Positions 32,703 to 43,581 of a stretch of DNA of 64,000 nucleotides are shown here, piece after piece. Each line of letters opens with the position of its first letter. Positions within the stretch are counted from its first letter, which is position 1. Source of the stretch: Sclerotinia nivalis (Eukaryota > Ascomycota > Leotiomycetes > Helotiales > Sclerotiniaceae); contig JAPEIS010000001.1 of the NCBI GenBank assembly GCA_029531795.1, positions 1,674,001 to 1,738,000 of the forward strand, given 5' to 3'. The position numbers and the translations under genes were made by a program. The notes under the pieces were generated by a model that was given only the letters and a program-made list of their open reading frames with translations, did no database searches and was not told the DNA's origin.

Positions 32703-33949
32703 TCATTCGTTGTTGACAACTAATCTTCTCAGTCCCATTAGACCAATCCATACAGCTTCCTCGGTTCTGATTGTTCGACTTCCTTGACCAGGGCACACAT
32801 TTATCCATCTATCGAAGACATCTTTTGCCTCTGTAACACCCAGTTTCTGTAGTTCTTCGTCGTTTTTCACAGCCACTTCTAGACCTGCAACTCCTCCAAA
32901 TACCACCAACAGGTGCTTGAACTTTCCCACTTTCTGTTCCTCATCATCATACAGATCTTGAACATCGACACCTCGCTCAGAGGTTCCGATGGTCATATCA
33001 TAGCCTCCATTGTACCCACATTCTGTGAATACGTCGCTTAGACAGCCGGCTCTCCGAACATTGTATCCCCAATAATACCCACCCTCTTCTCTTGGTTCTT
33101 CTGGGCTCACAGCTTCTGCTTTAATAACGTCATAAGATTTATCCTTTGCAGCTTTCTCGCCCTCCAGGCCGAATTTTAGAGTAACTCTATTATTCTCTAG
33201 TATTTGCTCCGGCACTGTGACTGGTATTCTCAATCCTGCTTCCACGAATGTTCCATGTTCATCCGCACCAGGTAATGTAGTACCCTCCCTATACATACAC
33301 CACTCATCAGCTCTTAGATGATGCGGTAAATCTATACTGGGCAGTGCGCCTGCCGTCCTTAGGTTTTCGTGCATTGGAAACAGATACTTTCGTAAATATG
33401 GAGGCGTCTCGAGATAGCTGAGTAGATGGGTTAGGAAATGATCGGGATCTAAGGTTCCAGTGTACTTGTCTTCCGATGGCGCTTTCAGCTGGATGCTAGA
33501 GGGTTGGGAAGGCGTATGACGAGGTTTTTTTGGAGACCGAGCATTACCATCGTTAAATACAATAACTTCATCGACGCAGAAAACCGCAAGGGCGCGAGCG
33601 ATATGGCCCGCCATAGACGTTTTAAGATCATGACTTTGAGCGCTGAAAAAGTCAGTATAATTTTATCATTATTAGTATACAGAGAGGCAATGTACTTGGA
33701 GATAATACTTCCCGGCAAAGCCACACTAACTGTCCAATCTCTGCCTTTTGTAGGCTGAAAGAGCGCTGAAGGTTTCGAAGTGTCAACCGCAGCCGGTGCG
33801 GTCACTTTCCCATTCGAAGTTTGTCCATTGGCAACGGCAGTGGCTTCGGCCTGACGTTTCCGCTTCTGAAATCGGATATGTAAGTATTTCTGTATCCATG
33901 AATGGTATTAAATTGAACATACCTTCGCGTTTGTCTCTCCTCTACCCAT
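32703..33949 (-). CDS. SPOUT-superfamily RNA methyltransferase (C9orf114/SPOUT1 family)
   Basis: Three exons, 33949-33923, 33865-33696 and 33642-32703 (1137 nt, 378 aa). Family members are SAM-dependent RNA methyltransferases with a deep trefoil knot (PF02598). The N-terminus is Lys/Arg-rich (KRKRQ), a possible nuclear signal. The catalytic part begins WTVSVALPGSI and continues through the intron into ARALAVFCVDEVIVFND. The middle has YLETPPYLRKYLFP and the C-terminal SAM-binding half has HLLVVFGG and a closing GSRTIRTEEA motif, all in family order. It is head to head with a thioredoxin gene, 247 bp between starts. Confidence 0.88.
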
Positions 33950-34099
33950 TTTTGTAAATATTCGGGAAGCTTTGGATTCTTTCAGAAATATATATTTAGG
34001 CGGTCAAAATTTTATCAAAATAACCCGGCAGAACTTTATAGTCCGTGCGCCATAAAGAGGACCAGATCTCCACTTGGAGCTTTCGGAGCTCGATCAGTA

Positions 34100-34121
34100 A
34101 GCAACATTCTAGCAACATTCT
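34100..34121 (+). repeat. Two tandem 11-bp repeats in a shared promoter
   Basis: The unit AGCAACATTCT occurs twice back to back in the 247-bp divergent interval between the SPOUT methyltransferase and thioredoxin genes. It could be a regulatory site for either gene. Confidence 0.4.
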
Positions 34122-34196
34122 GACAACATACAGTAAACAAAGCAAACCTACTTGACATCATCTCAGAACTTCCGACGGATCAAAATATCTATAAAA

Positions 34197-34939
34197 ATGG
34201 CGATGCATATCGAGTCTTCTATGCAGTTCAGCAAATTACTGGGCTCATCAACTATCGTGGTTTCGGATTGTAAGTTGATATCATCCTCCAATGCGATGGA
34301 TGCATGCCACTAACAATACATGTAGTCTATGCAGACTGGTGCGGACCCTGCAAAGCTATCGCTCCAACCTATGAATCTCTAGCTACAAAGCACTCGAAGC
34401 CAAATCGTGTTACATTCACAAAAATTAATGTAGACAACCAGCAGTCTATAGCTCAGCGATATGGAGTTAGAGCGTAAGCCAAGGCCCTTTTGATTCCCAT
34501 TAGACCTCATTCTCATAATTCTCTCAGCATGCCAACCTTCCTCATCTTTCGATCCGGCGCCGTGATTGAAACTATCCAAGGCGCAGATGTTCGCAAGCTC
34601 ACGACCGCCATCGAGAATGCTGTGAAACTTTCTGGCGCTGCGAAGCCTGTTTATTCCAGCGCGGGACGAACACTAAGCGGAGCTTCCCCTACGAGCTTCA
34701 ATACGATAACAAGAAACTTTAGCTTCGATAAGCTACTTCACGATATTATTGCATTTTTCGGCTTGTACCTCTACTCGCTATTCTCATTTGATGCGTACAC
34801 TGCAGCCGAGAATTCGCCTTTCAATATCCATAAGGTCCCTGCAGCACCGGCAGCAAGACCAACCGGCGGACGAACAGGAGCAGCGATTCAGGCTGGAAAA
34901 AAATTAGGGACTATTGCTGATATAGCGGGCAAAGACTGA
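34197..34939 (+). CDS. Thioredoxin with C-terminal extension
   Basis: Three exons, 34197-34269, 34326-34473 and 34528-34939 (633 nt, 210 aa). The thioredoxin fold occupies residues 1-110, with the redox site WCGPC in YADWCGPCK near residue 29 and the cis-proline in AMPTF near residue 75. It should reduce disulfides with thioredoxin reductase. After the fold there is an extension of about 100 residues absent from classical 105-aa thioredoxins. It contains a hydrophobic stretch (IIAFFGLYLYSLFSF, about 142-160) and a Pro/Ala/Gly-rich tail. The extension may anchor the protein to a membrane or partner; location is unknown. There is no PITH domain. Confidence 0.88.
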
Positions 34940-35272
34940 ATGGAGGCTGGATGAAGTACGTGGAGTTTACTAGGCGCTATAGGGGCGGCGCAATTTTCTA
35001 TACAATCGTTCAGTTAGATTACACCCTCGTGGCTCTTCTTGTTGCAATTAAGTCGTTTGAGCAAGAGTTATGCTAGACGATTCTATTCAGCGTAATTATT
35101 TCTGTTCAATCGTGTAATCTCACTACATGCTGTCTGGTGCTGCTGCACACGTAGCTGACCCCGCGTTCTGACGTGGCGTAACTGCTAGACTAATCTCCTT
35201 TTCTTTCGTCAAGGTATGTTGTATTAACGAGAAGATTTCATTATTCCAGTCGATTTTGTCCTTATTCTCCAG
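34940..35272. other. Intergenic region downstream of the thioredoxin gene
   Basis: Non-coding sequence leading into the minisatellite; nothing else recognised. Confidence 0.4.
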
Positions 35273-35459
35273 AAGTATCGGGGGAAGTATCGGGTTTAGT
35301 CGTTAGCCCTTGATCTCCCCGGAGTATCGGCGGAAGTATCGTGTTTAGTCGTTAGCCCTTGATCTCCCCGGAGTATCGGCGGAAGTATCGTGTTTAGTCG
35401 TTAGCCCCTGATCTCCCCGGAGTATCGGCGGAAGTATCGTGTTTAGTCGTTAGCCCTTG
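35273..35459 (+). repeat. 49-bp minisatellite, about 3.8 copies
   Basis: The core TTTAGTCGTTAGCCC recurs at 35295, 35344, 35393 and 35442, exactly 49 bp apart. Copies 2-4 are almost identical (one C/T difference in the third); the first copy is more diverged. Each unit also contains two GAAGTATCG-like halves. It is non-coding and lies between the thioredoxin and aldo/keto reductase genes. Confidence 0.9.
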
Positions 35460-35790
35460 TTTTCCACTAAATATGGGTTCGTCTCGCCGAGACGAAAGGG
35501 GCGTCATACACCACCAGACTCAATACTAAAAAAGAGCATCAAAAATAAACGGGATTTTATGGCGTTTTTCAACACTTAAGTCAGTAAATATGGTTCGAAC
35601 ATCAAACTTTTACAATCAGAAGCCTTCTGATAATACATTTCAATATTTCAATTCAAATTTGATGATTGAATGGTCTGCATTCTGATATCTGATTCATTCC
35701 ATATCGCGTGGGGTCTTCTTACCCCACCAGTGTGCATACCATTCGAGCCATGATTTTTATTAAACTCAGGACTTAAACCTAATCTCCGGG

Positions 35791-35798
35791 TGACGTCA
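35791..35798 (+). promoter_or_regulatory. Perfect CRE palindrome (ATF/CREB site)
   Basis: TGACGTCA lies 123 bp before the last base upstream of the aldo/keto reductase ATG, with a TATA-like ATATAAAA about 30 bp downstream at 35824-35831. In ascomycetes this octamer is the Atf1 binding site of the stress MAP-kinase pathway, so stress induction of the reductase is plausible but untested. Confidence 0.5.
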
Positions 35799-35920
35799 AG
35801 CTCCTTTGCCTTTTATCATATACATATAAAACCATGAGTCCCCATCTCAAAAGTAAAAGTCTCTACATCCTCCATACCAGACAAAATACCCGCAAAAAGA
35901 AACCCTCTTCCTAACCCAAC

Positions 35921-36988
35921 ATGGCCAAAAACATGATGAAATACACCAACCTTGGTGAATCCGGCTTAAGAGTCTCTCGCGTCTGCGTAGGCTGCATGTC
36001 CTTCGGCAGTCGACTCGGCCCATTCAGTACCTGGGCCGTTGAAGAAGATGATGCCCTCCCTATCATCAATGCATGCTTTGAAGCCGGAATCAATTTCTTC
36101 GACACAGCCAATACCTACAGCAACGGAACATCCGAAGAGATCCTCGGAGCCGCCATCAAAAAATACGCTTTCCCACGTGATACTATTGTTGTCGCGACAA
36201 AAGTATGTGCGCCGGTTGGCAAGAGATTGGAGGGGGGATGGGAAGATCCACTTCTTAAGATGACGCCCGATGAGAGAGATGCGAAAGGCTATGTTAACGC
36301 GTATGGATTGAGTCGTAAACATATTTTCGATAGTGTGGATGCCAGTTTAAAGCGTTTGGGGTTGGAGTATATCGATTTACTACAGGTTCATCGATTTGAT
36401 GCTCGGACGCCGGTGAAGGAAACGATGAAAGCGTTGCATGATTTGGTGGAGAGTGGAAAGGTGAGGTATATTGGTGCGTCTAGTATGTGGGCGCATCAGT
36501 TGTTGGAAATGCAGTATACAGCACGTTTGCATGGGTGGACGGAGTTTATCAGCATGCAGAATCTGCATAATGCGGCGTATAGAGAGGAAGAGAGGGAGAT
36601 GGTGCCGAGCTTGAAAAAGTTTGGTATGGGTATGATTCCTTGGAGTCCGATCATGATGGGGTATTTGGCGAGACCTCATGATCAGGCTGCAGAAAGTGAC
36701 AGAGGAAAGTCCATGGGTGGAAAATTCTTTGGGAATGAATTGACGAAGGCGGATCTTCAGATCAATGAGAAGATACATGAGATCGCGAAGAAGAGAGGAG
36801 TTAGTATGGCGATCGTGGCGATGGCTTGGAGCTTGAGTAAGGAATATGTTACGGCGCCTATTGTGGGAATGGGAAAGATTGAGAGAGTTCAGGAAGCGGT
36901 TGATGCTGTTAATTTCGAGCTGACCAAGGAAGAGGAAGCGAGCATTGATGAGTTCTATGAAGCCAAGAAAATCATTGGATTCTACTAG
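35921..36988 (+). CDS. Aldo/keto reductase
   Basis: Single exon, 355 aa. It is an NADPH-dependent reductase with a TIM-barrel fold, related to the versiconal hemiacetal acetate reductase/yeast AAD-type proteins of filamentous fungi. The catalytic tetrad is visible: Asp61, Tyr66 (FFDTANTYSNG), Lys94 (VATKV) and His157 (LQVHRFD). The cofactor region IGASSMWA and the C-terminal GMGKIERVQEA motif are in place. The ATG at 35921 has a favourable context (AACATGGCC), and the N-terminus matches the family with no extension. No clustered metabolic genes suggest its substrate. A CRE and TATA box lie upstream. Confidence 0.93.
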   Translation: MAKNMMKYTNLGESGLRVSRVCVGCMSFGSRLGPFSTWAVEEDDALPIINACFEAGINFFDTANTYSNGTSEEILGAAIKKYAFPRDTIVVATKVCAPVGKRLEGGWEDPLLKMTPDERDAKGYVNAYGLSRKHIFDSVDASLKRLGLEYIDLLQVHRFDARTPVKETMKALHDLVESGKVRYIGASSMWAHQLLEMQYTARLHGWTEFISMQNLHNAAYREEEREMVPSLKKFGMGMIPWSPIMMGYLARPHDQAAESDRGKSMGGKFFGNELTKADLQINEKIHEIAKKRGVSMAIVAMAWSLSKEYVTAPIVGMGKIERVQEAVDAVNFELTKEEEASIDEFYEAKKIIGFY

Positions 36989-37985
36989 GCTCTTGATTGA
37001 GTGGGAGGCCTATAGTGTTTGTCTGGATGCCTAGATACTGGTGATGGATGGATTTGAACTTGAAAGTTCTCTACTAAAATCTCAAAGACTGAATTAAATT
37101 CACATTTCAGAGAATCATAAGTTTTTGAAACCAGGAATCATGCATCGATGAACATAGCGATAATGCACTCTCATGTTAAAGTTTCGTTGTGCAACTGACC
37201 TAAAGTTCGACGTATCTCGGTTTCAACAACGGGACAAGTACATATCCAATAAATAGACTGTGATACAAGGAGATATTCACTAAAATCCATATAGTTCGGT
37301 GGGCCATGATTAGCTCTTCTGCAACATACCTTCGTCTACAAGCAGAATTTTTGCGCTACACTGTAAGCAAATTATCTCGAGTAAGTTCATTCAGTGTATA
37401 CATAACTTGCGCTCGATCGAAATTAGATCGTATAGACAACTACCTTGGCAACTTCGACAACATACTCATAACAATCAACAAATTCGATAGTTAATCTAGA
37501 AAACTTAAGTAATTACTACCATCATCAATAAAAAGTAGGATTGAATAACAAACTCCCACTCAGCTTGTTGAACCTAAAAGTATACAATCGATTCCTAGCT
37601 ACTAACTAGCCGAATCAAAGCCTATCACTGCTAATAGAAATTTCCTAAAAATATCGCCTGCGGCAGAAGATAAATCCGTTGAATGTCGAAGGAAACTCCC
37701 AAACAATCAAGATATAGAAAAAGATAGTAATACTCTAAAACGAAGAGCCTTATATCCAAAGAACCCTCTTTCCGTAATCATTACTGAAGATGATGCACTT
37801 GAAGCATTCATACCAGATACACTCCGACCATCTAAGCTAGAGTCTGTCTCCTCACGTGTCTTGACCTAAACTTGAGGCGCAATGAGATGACAGAAATGTT
37901 GCTCCTCGGGACCAGCAACAGGAATTTGAGTCCAGGTGGAAGTCTCCTCCTCGGACTCAGGATCTACAACGAAAATACCTCAAGA
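36989..37985. other. Gene-free AT-rich region
   Basis: About 1 kb of AT-rich DNA downstream of the aldo/keto reductase with only short ORFs. It may be the decayed 3' part of the relic that follows. Confidence 0.4.
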
Positions 37986-38870
37986 TTATGCCCCCTGTCT
38001 TTCTTTATGATCGACTAGACTTAAACTCCCCTGGGGTTTTGAGTTCAGACTACCTCCATTAAGCTCTGCTGAGGCTGGACTGCAGAAAACGAAAGAGAAA
38101 GGCTCACCTGGAGTACGAGCTGTACGTTTTCGAAAACCCAGTTGTGCCGTCGAGAACTCCACTCGAGCTAGAGGTTTGCGTTGGAGGATAAAGCAACTTG
38201 GAGGTCTCACAAGTTTCGATCCTCGTGTTTGATGACGGAGATGGGATTGGTGTTCCGAATAAATCTATGCTTTTGGTGGGCTTTTCTGTCGATGCAGATA
38301 CAGATTCAGATGAGTTTATTGTCCAAAACTGTTTGAAATGGCTCTTGGTTATAGGTATTGTTGATGAGACGAAGCTGCTTCGTGTTTAAATGCGGGAGAG
38401 AATGACGATATATCTTGATTGTCACTTCCGAAAGAGAATAACGTTGTCCCAGATGTGCTACCTTTGACGAAAGGTGTTGTTGTAGATGAACATGGGACTA
38501 GAAATCCGAATATGTTCGAATAGCTTTTGGTTGCACTTGTTGTCGGTGAGGATGAAACCGGAGTTCCAAATATGCTGTTTTTGTTAGGCCATAGACCTGG
38601 TGAAGGAGTGGCTAAACTTCCAAATAACCGGTCTTTTGTTGAGAGCGTTGTGATTGATGACATCGACTCTGTTCCGGATTTAGTCTTTGCATTAAAGACA
38701 GGTCCTGTGGTCGACGGAGATGTTTGCGCGTTTATACTTGTCGGGGTCTCAGACTCGGGGGCATGGATCTCCGGAGTTGGACTCTTCGTGATTTGGCCTT
38801 TACCTGTGTTGATGGACGGAGATTGCTGGTGGACGTTACCCTCGATCGACGCTTCACTGCTTGTTTGCTC
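37986..38870 (-). pseudogene. FG-repeat, Ser/Thr-rich relic (nucleoporin-like)
   Basis: On the minus strand, adjoining frames encode Ser/Thr/Pro-rich protein with scattered FG-type motifs: RLFGSLATPSPG, SIFGTPVSSSPTT, NIFGFLV, LFSFGSDNQ and DLFGTPIPSPSSN. Further down there is PFSFVFCSPAS. The reading frame shifts between 38400 and 38340 and again near 38210, and there is no start or intact 3' end. The pattern is that of an FG-nucleoporin linker or a similar low-complexity protein, now broken. It may belong with the coiled-coil fragment at 39011-39120. Confidence 0.4.
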
Positions 38871-39010
38871 TTATACTTTCTGATCGCGGAAAATCGGAAA
38901 ACTGCTTGGCTGACTGAGCCAACGCTGGAAAGATCGAACAATGTTTGTCAACTTCTTTTCTCATGTTATTACCAAAATCCCACCATTCATTCAAAATCGA
39001 TCGGATAATT

Positions 39011-39120
39011 CAGACCTCAGATTTGTAGCCTTCTAATTCGGATTCTTTCGCTTTGTAAACCTCCAAAGTCTGATTTTGTGATTTAAGTCGATCTTCCAAC
39101 TGAAGGAGCCTTTTTAGTGC
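39011..39120 (-). pseudogene. Coiled-coil fragment
   Basis: A minus-strand frame of about 35 codons ending at TGA (39011) encodes a strong coiled coil (contains LEDRLKSQNQTLEVYKAKE). It has no start and is flanked by non-coding DNA. It lies just upstream, on the same strand, of the FG-like relic and may be a piece of the same dead gene. Confidence 0.35.
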
Positions 39121-40648
39121 TTGCCCCCGCCCAAAACCCAGGGGTGCTAAAACCTCTCCCAAAATTCCTTACCACAAGTTTTATTTACTATTCAACATGT
39201 TGAGACGGAGTAACTATAAATCTATTCCTTCTCAATTTCTTTTTCTTTGGGTATCAGCATTTCAAGCCATAGAATTCTTTGTGCCTTTTTACACATTTAC
39301 TAAACTTTCGATATGGAAATTTCGTATACTCCAAAATGTTGTCTGGTCACAACATGATTGTTCTTCTATTCGAACCCAACAATTTCAGAATTCCTATCAA
39401 GACCACCGGATTTTTTAAGCCACATGCTTCAAGCTCCATAGGCAGCACTTATGATAAACGTCTTGGGACCAGAAACTGAGAGTGCTTCCCTGCTTCGCCG
39501 CAAATGATTTCGCTGCCAGCAACATATATGCTACTACCGGGTGCTTCGTCACAAAGTACGGTCGGCTTCAGTCAGACCCTCCTGCACCCTTCACCATCAA
39601 TACATTATACCCTTTCTCACATTCCTGGAGTCCGAAAGTCTTTGGTTAACGTTTAGTTCCAAAAAGCTCCATTGTGTCCCTTCTGCTCTGGCAAAATTTC
39701 ACATTTTAAAACATCTTATAGACTATGCCATCTTGGCCAGTCGATTGATACAGAATGTAGAAATTCTCACGGTTCTGTGCAGCAATGAGTTCTGAATCCT
39801 TTACTACAACAAGAAGTTTCACAGGTCGAGTTTCTTATTGCTTCTACGTTTTCCAATCTGGAAAGTTTTCCGTTATCAACCTCCTTATCAATATTGTTAC
39901 CATCTCTTGGCTTCTTTTCATACAACAAGTGCGGTGTATCATGCTGAGTTTGCGGTTCAGCCTCCTTCACTGCAGCACTGCCACTCCTTCGTCGGGCACT
40001 TATGATGGCCGCACCGAAATGGAGTAGCACGAAACTGAGGTTTTATCCATCCAACAGTATTTGGTCAGCAGCCAATAAGGTAGTTTACCGCGATGATCCC
40101 GAATCCTTCCAGAAGGAGGGTTCTGAAACGATCTGTTGGATCTTTAAGAATAGAAATTATGATCTTCGATTTCACCCTCGGCTAAAAGGCCTACTCACAC
40201 ATTGCTTAGTTCTTGAACCAGTGAATCTCATACCAATCTTTTTAACGATTGATTGAAAAATTACGGTTTTCGACTAGGTGTGTCAGAAGCCCAGAGCAAG
40301 AGTTGTCTAAGATGACAACTGTAACTATACAAAAATGTACAAAGGTAATCGGCGTTGTAGTCATGCATATCACACAATGCTTAGCCGCACGCAGCCTTAT
40401 CTGACCGCAGCTGGCGAAATCCTTCATTCACCATGATGGCTAGAACCAACGTCATAATCAGAATGGTTATATATGTATCCATATCTTGCAGCAAACAGTT
40501 CTGGTTCATGTCTCTACTGGTTCTGGAAACTAAAATTGCGAGCTTTTCAAATTTCTGCAAAAATACGCACCCACGAACCTTATCTGAAGTCATACCTTTC
40601 ATACCTTTAAATTGCATAAGAGGGAAACTTCATAAAAGCTAATTTAAG
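39121..40648. other. Relic-rich intergenic region
   Basis: No gene supported. A minus-strand stretch at about 39770-40030 reads like diverged coding sequence (charged, contains KKPRDGNNIDKEV) but ends in low-quality sequence and lacks a start. It may be another fragment of a degenerate gene. Confidence 0.35.
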
Positions 40649-41242
40649 ATGATCCCAGGAGCGGTCTTCGCACTGGCTTTTCTCTTCCTGGTTGCCACCG
40701 CATCTTCAATACCAGTATGCATCAAAGATTCCAGTACCACAACCTCATTCACCATATCTTCTCTGTCGAACTATACCACCGAGTTCTACACGCAAATCGC
40801 TTCCAGCAACTTTTTATCTAATGCCAAGAACTATGATATGGGTGCTACGTCGACAACTATCATTTCGCTTGACTTTACCTCCGCTACAACTAATTGTCTT
40901 GGGAATAACTCTGTAATTAACTGCGAGAACGTTTATGATCTTCTTTTCTCCGCTTGTAAGTTCTGACTTCTGATCTACTTCTTTTCGGATCTTGGATTTG
41001 AGAACAAGGATACTAACAAACCCAAAGGCGGAAACAACAATTCTACAATCACGGGATCGGGATCTATCAATTCGGGATGCGGTGTATACAGCTTCCAATT
41101 TACAAGTACGAATACCAATAATGTGAATGCAACGAGTGCCTCGAGTAAGAGTGGGAGTAGCAAGGCAAGCGGGGTTAGCTATTGTATGGTTACAGCCAGT
41201 GTGCTGCTAGGTGTTGCGGCCTTTTTCGGATGGTTTCTATAA
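40649..41242 (+). CDS. Secreted Ser/Thr-rich protein, probably GPI-anchored (173 aa)
   Basis: Two exons, 40649-40955 and 41028-41242 (522 nt, 173 aa), with a 72-nt GTAAGT..AAG intron carrying a perfect TACTAAC branch site. Residues 1-20 are a signal peptide. The ectodomain is Ser/Thr/Asn-rich with several N-glycosylation sequons and five cysteines. A Ser/Gly/Ala-rich stretch (residues about 135-155) leads to a hydrophobic C-terminal tail of about 17 residues ending without a basic segment, the layout of a GPI-attachment signal. Cell-surface localisation is therefore likely. I cannot name a family. Confidence 0.72.
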
Positions 41243-42774
41243 AGAGCCCTTTTTCTTTGGAGGGAAGAGCACTGAAGGGAGAAAACTTATGTTTTGATAC
41301 GATTTGATATGATACCACGACACCTTTGTCTTCTGTTTATGATACCCTGGGGTTGGAAGAACTTTTGTAAGAGTGGATTTCTGGGTCGCGGATTTATGTT
41401 TCTGGGGACGGTTGTATTATTGAAAGCTGGGTCTTTTTTAGTGTATGATGTGGATGTATGGTTATATGTATAGGGATGTCTAATGGCGTATTTGCTGAAT
41501 CGATGGACTTTTGTATGGATGATACTTGATCTTTTTGAGGGAATTTGGCTTTGGTTTTGTTAGTCTTGGGCAGAGCGTCTCTTTTCTTACGATTGCAGCA
41601 ACCGCCAAAACTGTCTATTCATACTACGGGAGAATTGATCTTCCATTTCATCTAGATTCTTCACGCTTATGATTCACGGAAGTGGTGAAAAAAGAGGGCT
41701 GGATATGGCAATGCTCGAGGTCATATCACCAGCATCACTTCAAGTAGATTAAGCCAGCTTCATATCGAGTTGCTTCTGTGGAATCTTACTTATGTTCTTG
41801 AGCTCCTTCTCCTCTCTTAGGTATTCCACTTGGAAGAAGAGTATCTGTGTGCAAATAGCCATTTAACAGGTAATCCCTCCACCATCTACACTATGATAAC
41901 ACTAGACACTCGATAATGTGTCAACACACTGTGACATTACACGACAAATTCCTCGCAGCAAGTCTACTTACTTAGGACCATGCATCCCGCAAAATGCTAA
42001 TTTTTAAAAACACTCAACTTCAAACAAGTTCATTACCCAAGTTTTCAAGCCCGGCCTCCCGACCACCCAGCTCGCTCCCCTGCTCGCTAGTCTCGGTAGA
42101 CGAACTTTCTTGCCACCCCCTTATACCTCATTTTATCTCAAAATCCAAGATATTGTGCATATAAGATTTCCACGTACCATACCTAAAAGAGTCTCTTATT
42201 ATCCTCCATAACATCACGTGCATGTGATGTCCAATCCCTGCAACCATGTAACCCACGATGCAATCCATGCATTAGTCTCCTTTTCACCGCCAGAAACTCA
42301 GGTTGTTGGGATCTCGTTCGCATTTCGCCGACCTGTCAGCTTCCAGAGTAAGGAAATTGTGCAAGCTTATTATGCTGACGAACCACCTTTCTCCTTTCTT
42401 CTTCCTCCAGAGTCCACATTTCTGTCGTGCATTTTTTTGCGGATAACCTGTGGTTTGCGTTCGTGAGTGACTCCACTTACCTCCACCTCCACGAGTTCTT
42501 ACTTAAGTTCTTATCGATTGAATTTAATTGCGGGAACCAAACCAACGGAACGGGACGTTAATTGAACAGAGCGGCGAACGAACAAGAATTGAAGCTTGAA
42601 CCCCTCACATCTAGGCACCGATACGAGACCAGGGTTTGAGCTTACAGGATTCACTCACTGTAATTGTACGCTCAATTGCTTGCTTCCATTGTTCTTTCGC
42701 AACGCTCAATTGCATCCACAAATCCTCAATTCTCCTCTCCTCACAACAAATAAAAATCCCCAAACCCCGCAAAA
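41243..42774. other. Intergenic region
   Basis: About 1.5 kb between two plus-strand genes. Only short ORFs. The segment from 42040 to 42770 includes pyrimidine-rich stretches that could be promoter and 5' UTR of the next gene. Confidence 0.45.
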
Positions 42775-43581
42775 ATGGGTTGGTTTGACGGTGCCTCGGA
42801 ATCAGGACGATCGCACTCCTCTCGACACCATTCCTCCTCGCATTCACATTCCAAGAAAAAACATCGCTCCTCCTCCCACTCCACTCATAACAACAATTCC
42901 TCTGGACTTCTCGGAAGTGCGTTAGGAGTTTCCTCTCCTAAATCAAGCCATAGCCATCGCGAGCGTTCGAGAAGTCGTACACGAGGCTCCGGAAGCATTT
43001 TTGGCAGTGGTGATGCGAAACATAATTCCAGTCGGAGCAGTTTTTTTGGTATGTACCTTTATGTATTTCTTAAGAATCTTTTTGCTATTCTCGAAATTTT
43101 CCTTCCGTTCAATTCTCTTATTCTCATCACGCAATTGACTGATAAACTAACGGTTGGTCCCCATCTAGGCTCCAATTCCCGCTCCACATCCCACTACAAA
43201 CGTTCTCCCCGCCCAAACTACCTAAAAAGCATCTATGCCAAACTGCGCCAACTCCTCCGCGATCTCATCTACTACATGAAACGACACCCATTCAAAGTAT
43301 TCATGCTGGTGATCATGCCCCTCATAACAGGCGGAGCACTAGCAGGACTCTTAAAAAAATTCGGGGTCCGATTACCCGGCGGACTGGAGAAGATGATTGG
43401 AGGCGGAAAGGGAAGAAGAGGCGCGGGAAGTGCATCTTTCGGAAATGGGGGGAATGGGAGTTATGAGTATGAGAGGAGTAGTGTGAAGGGTAGTGGGGGT
43501 GCGATGGCAAAATTGGGGATGCTGACTGGAGGGATGGACGGCGTGGGAGAGGCGATGAAGTTGGCGAAATTGTTTATTTGA
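42775..43581 (+). CDS. Basic Ser/His-rich protein with one membrane segment, unknown function
   Basis: Two exons, 42775-43048 and 43169-43581 (687 nt, 228 aa). The N-terminal 90 residues are very rich in Ser, His, Arg and Lys (many SHS/SRSR runs). Exon 2 opens with a basic amphipathic region (LKSIYAKLRQLLRDLIYYMK) followed by one hydrophobic helix (VFMLVIMPLITGGALAGLL, about residues 145-165) and a Gly-rich tail. It looks like a tail-anchored or single-pass membrane protein. The first intron lies inside a longer open frame, so an unspliced reading also exists, but the spliced one removes a hydrophobic insert with normal GTATGT/TAG signals. Confidence 0.65.
   Translation: MGWFDGASESGRSHSSRHHSSSHSHSKKKHRSSSHSTHNNNSSGLLGSALGVSSPKSSHSHRERSRSRTRGSGSIFGSGDAKHNSSRSSFFGMYLYVFLKNLFAILEIFLPFNSLILITQLTDKLTVGPHLGSNSRSTSHYKRSPRPNYLKSIYAKLRQLLRDLIYYMKRHPFKVFMLVIMPLITGGALAGLLKKFGVRLPGGLEKMIGGGKGRRGAGSASFGNGGNGSYEYERSSVKGSGGAMAKLGMLTGGMDGVGEAMKLAKLFI

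Noticed and set aside
39197..39795. Plus-strand ORFs in the relic region
   Set aside because: Short, Phe-rich, no splice-consistent model and no recognised family; better explained as chance frames in AT-rich DNA.
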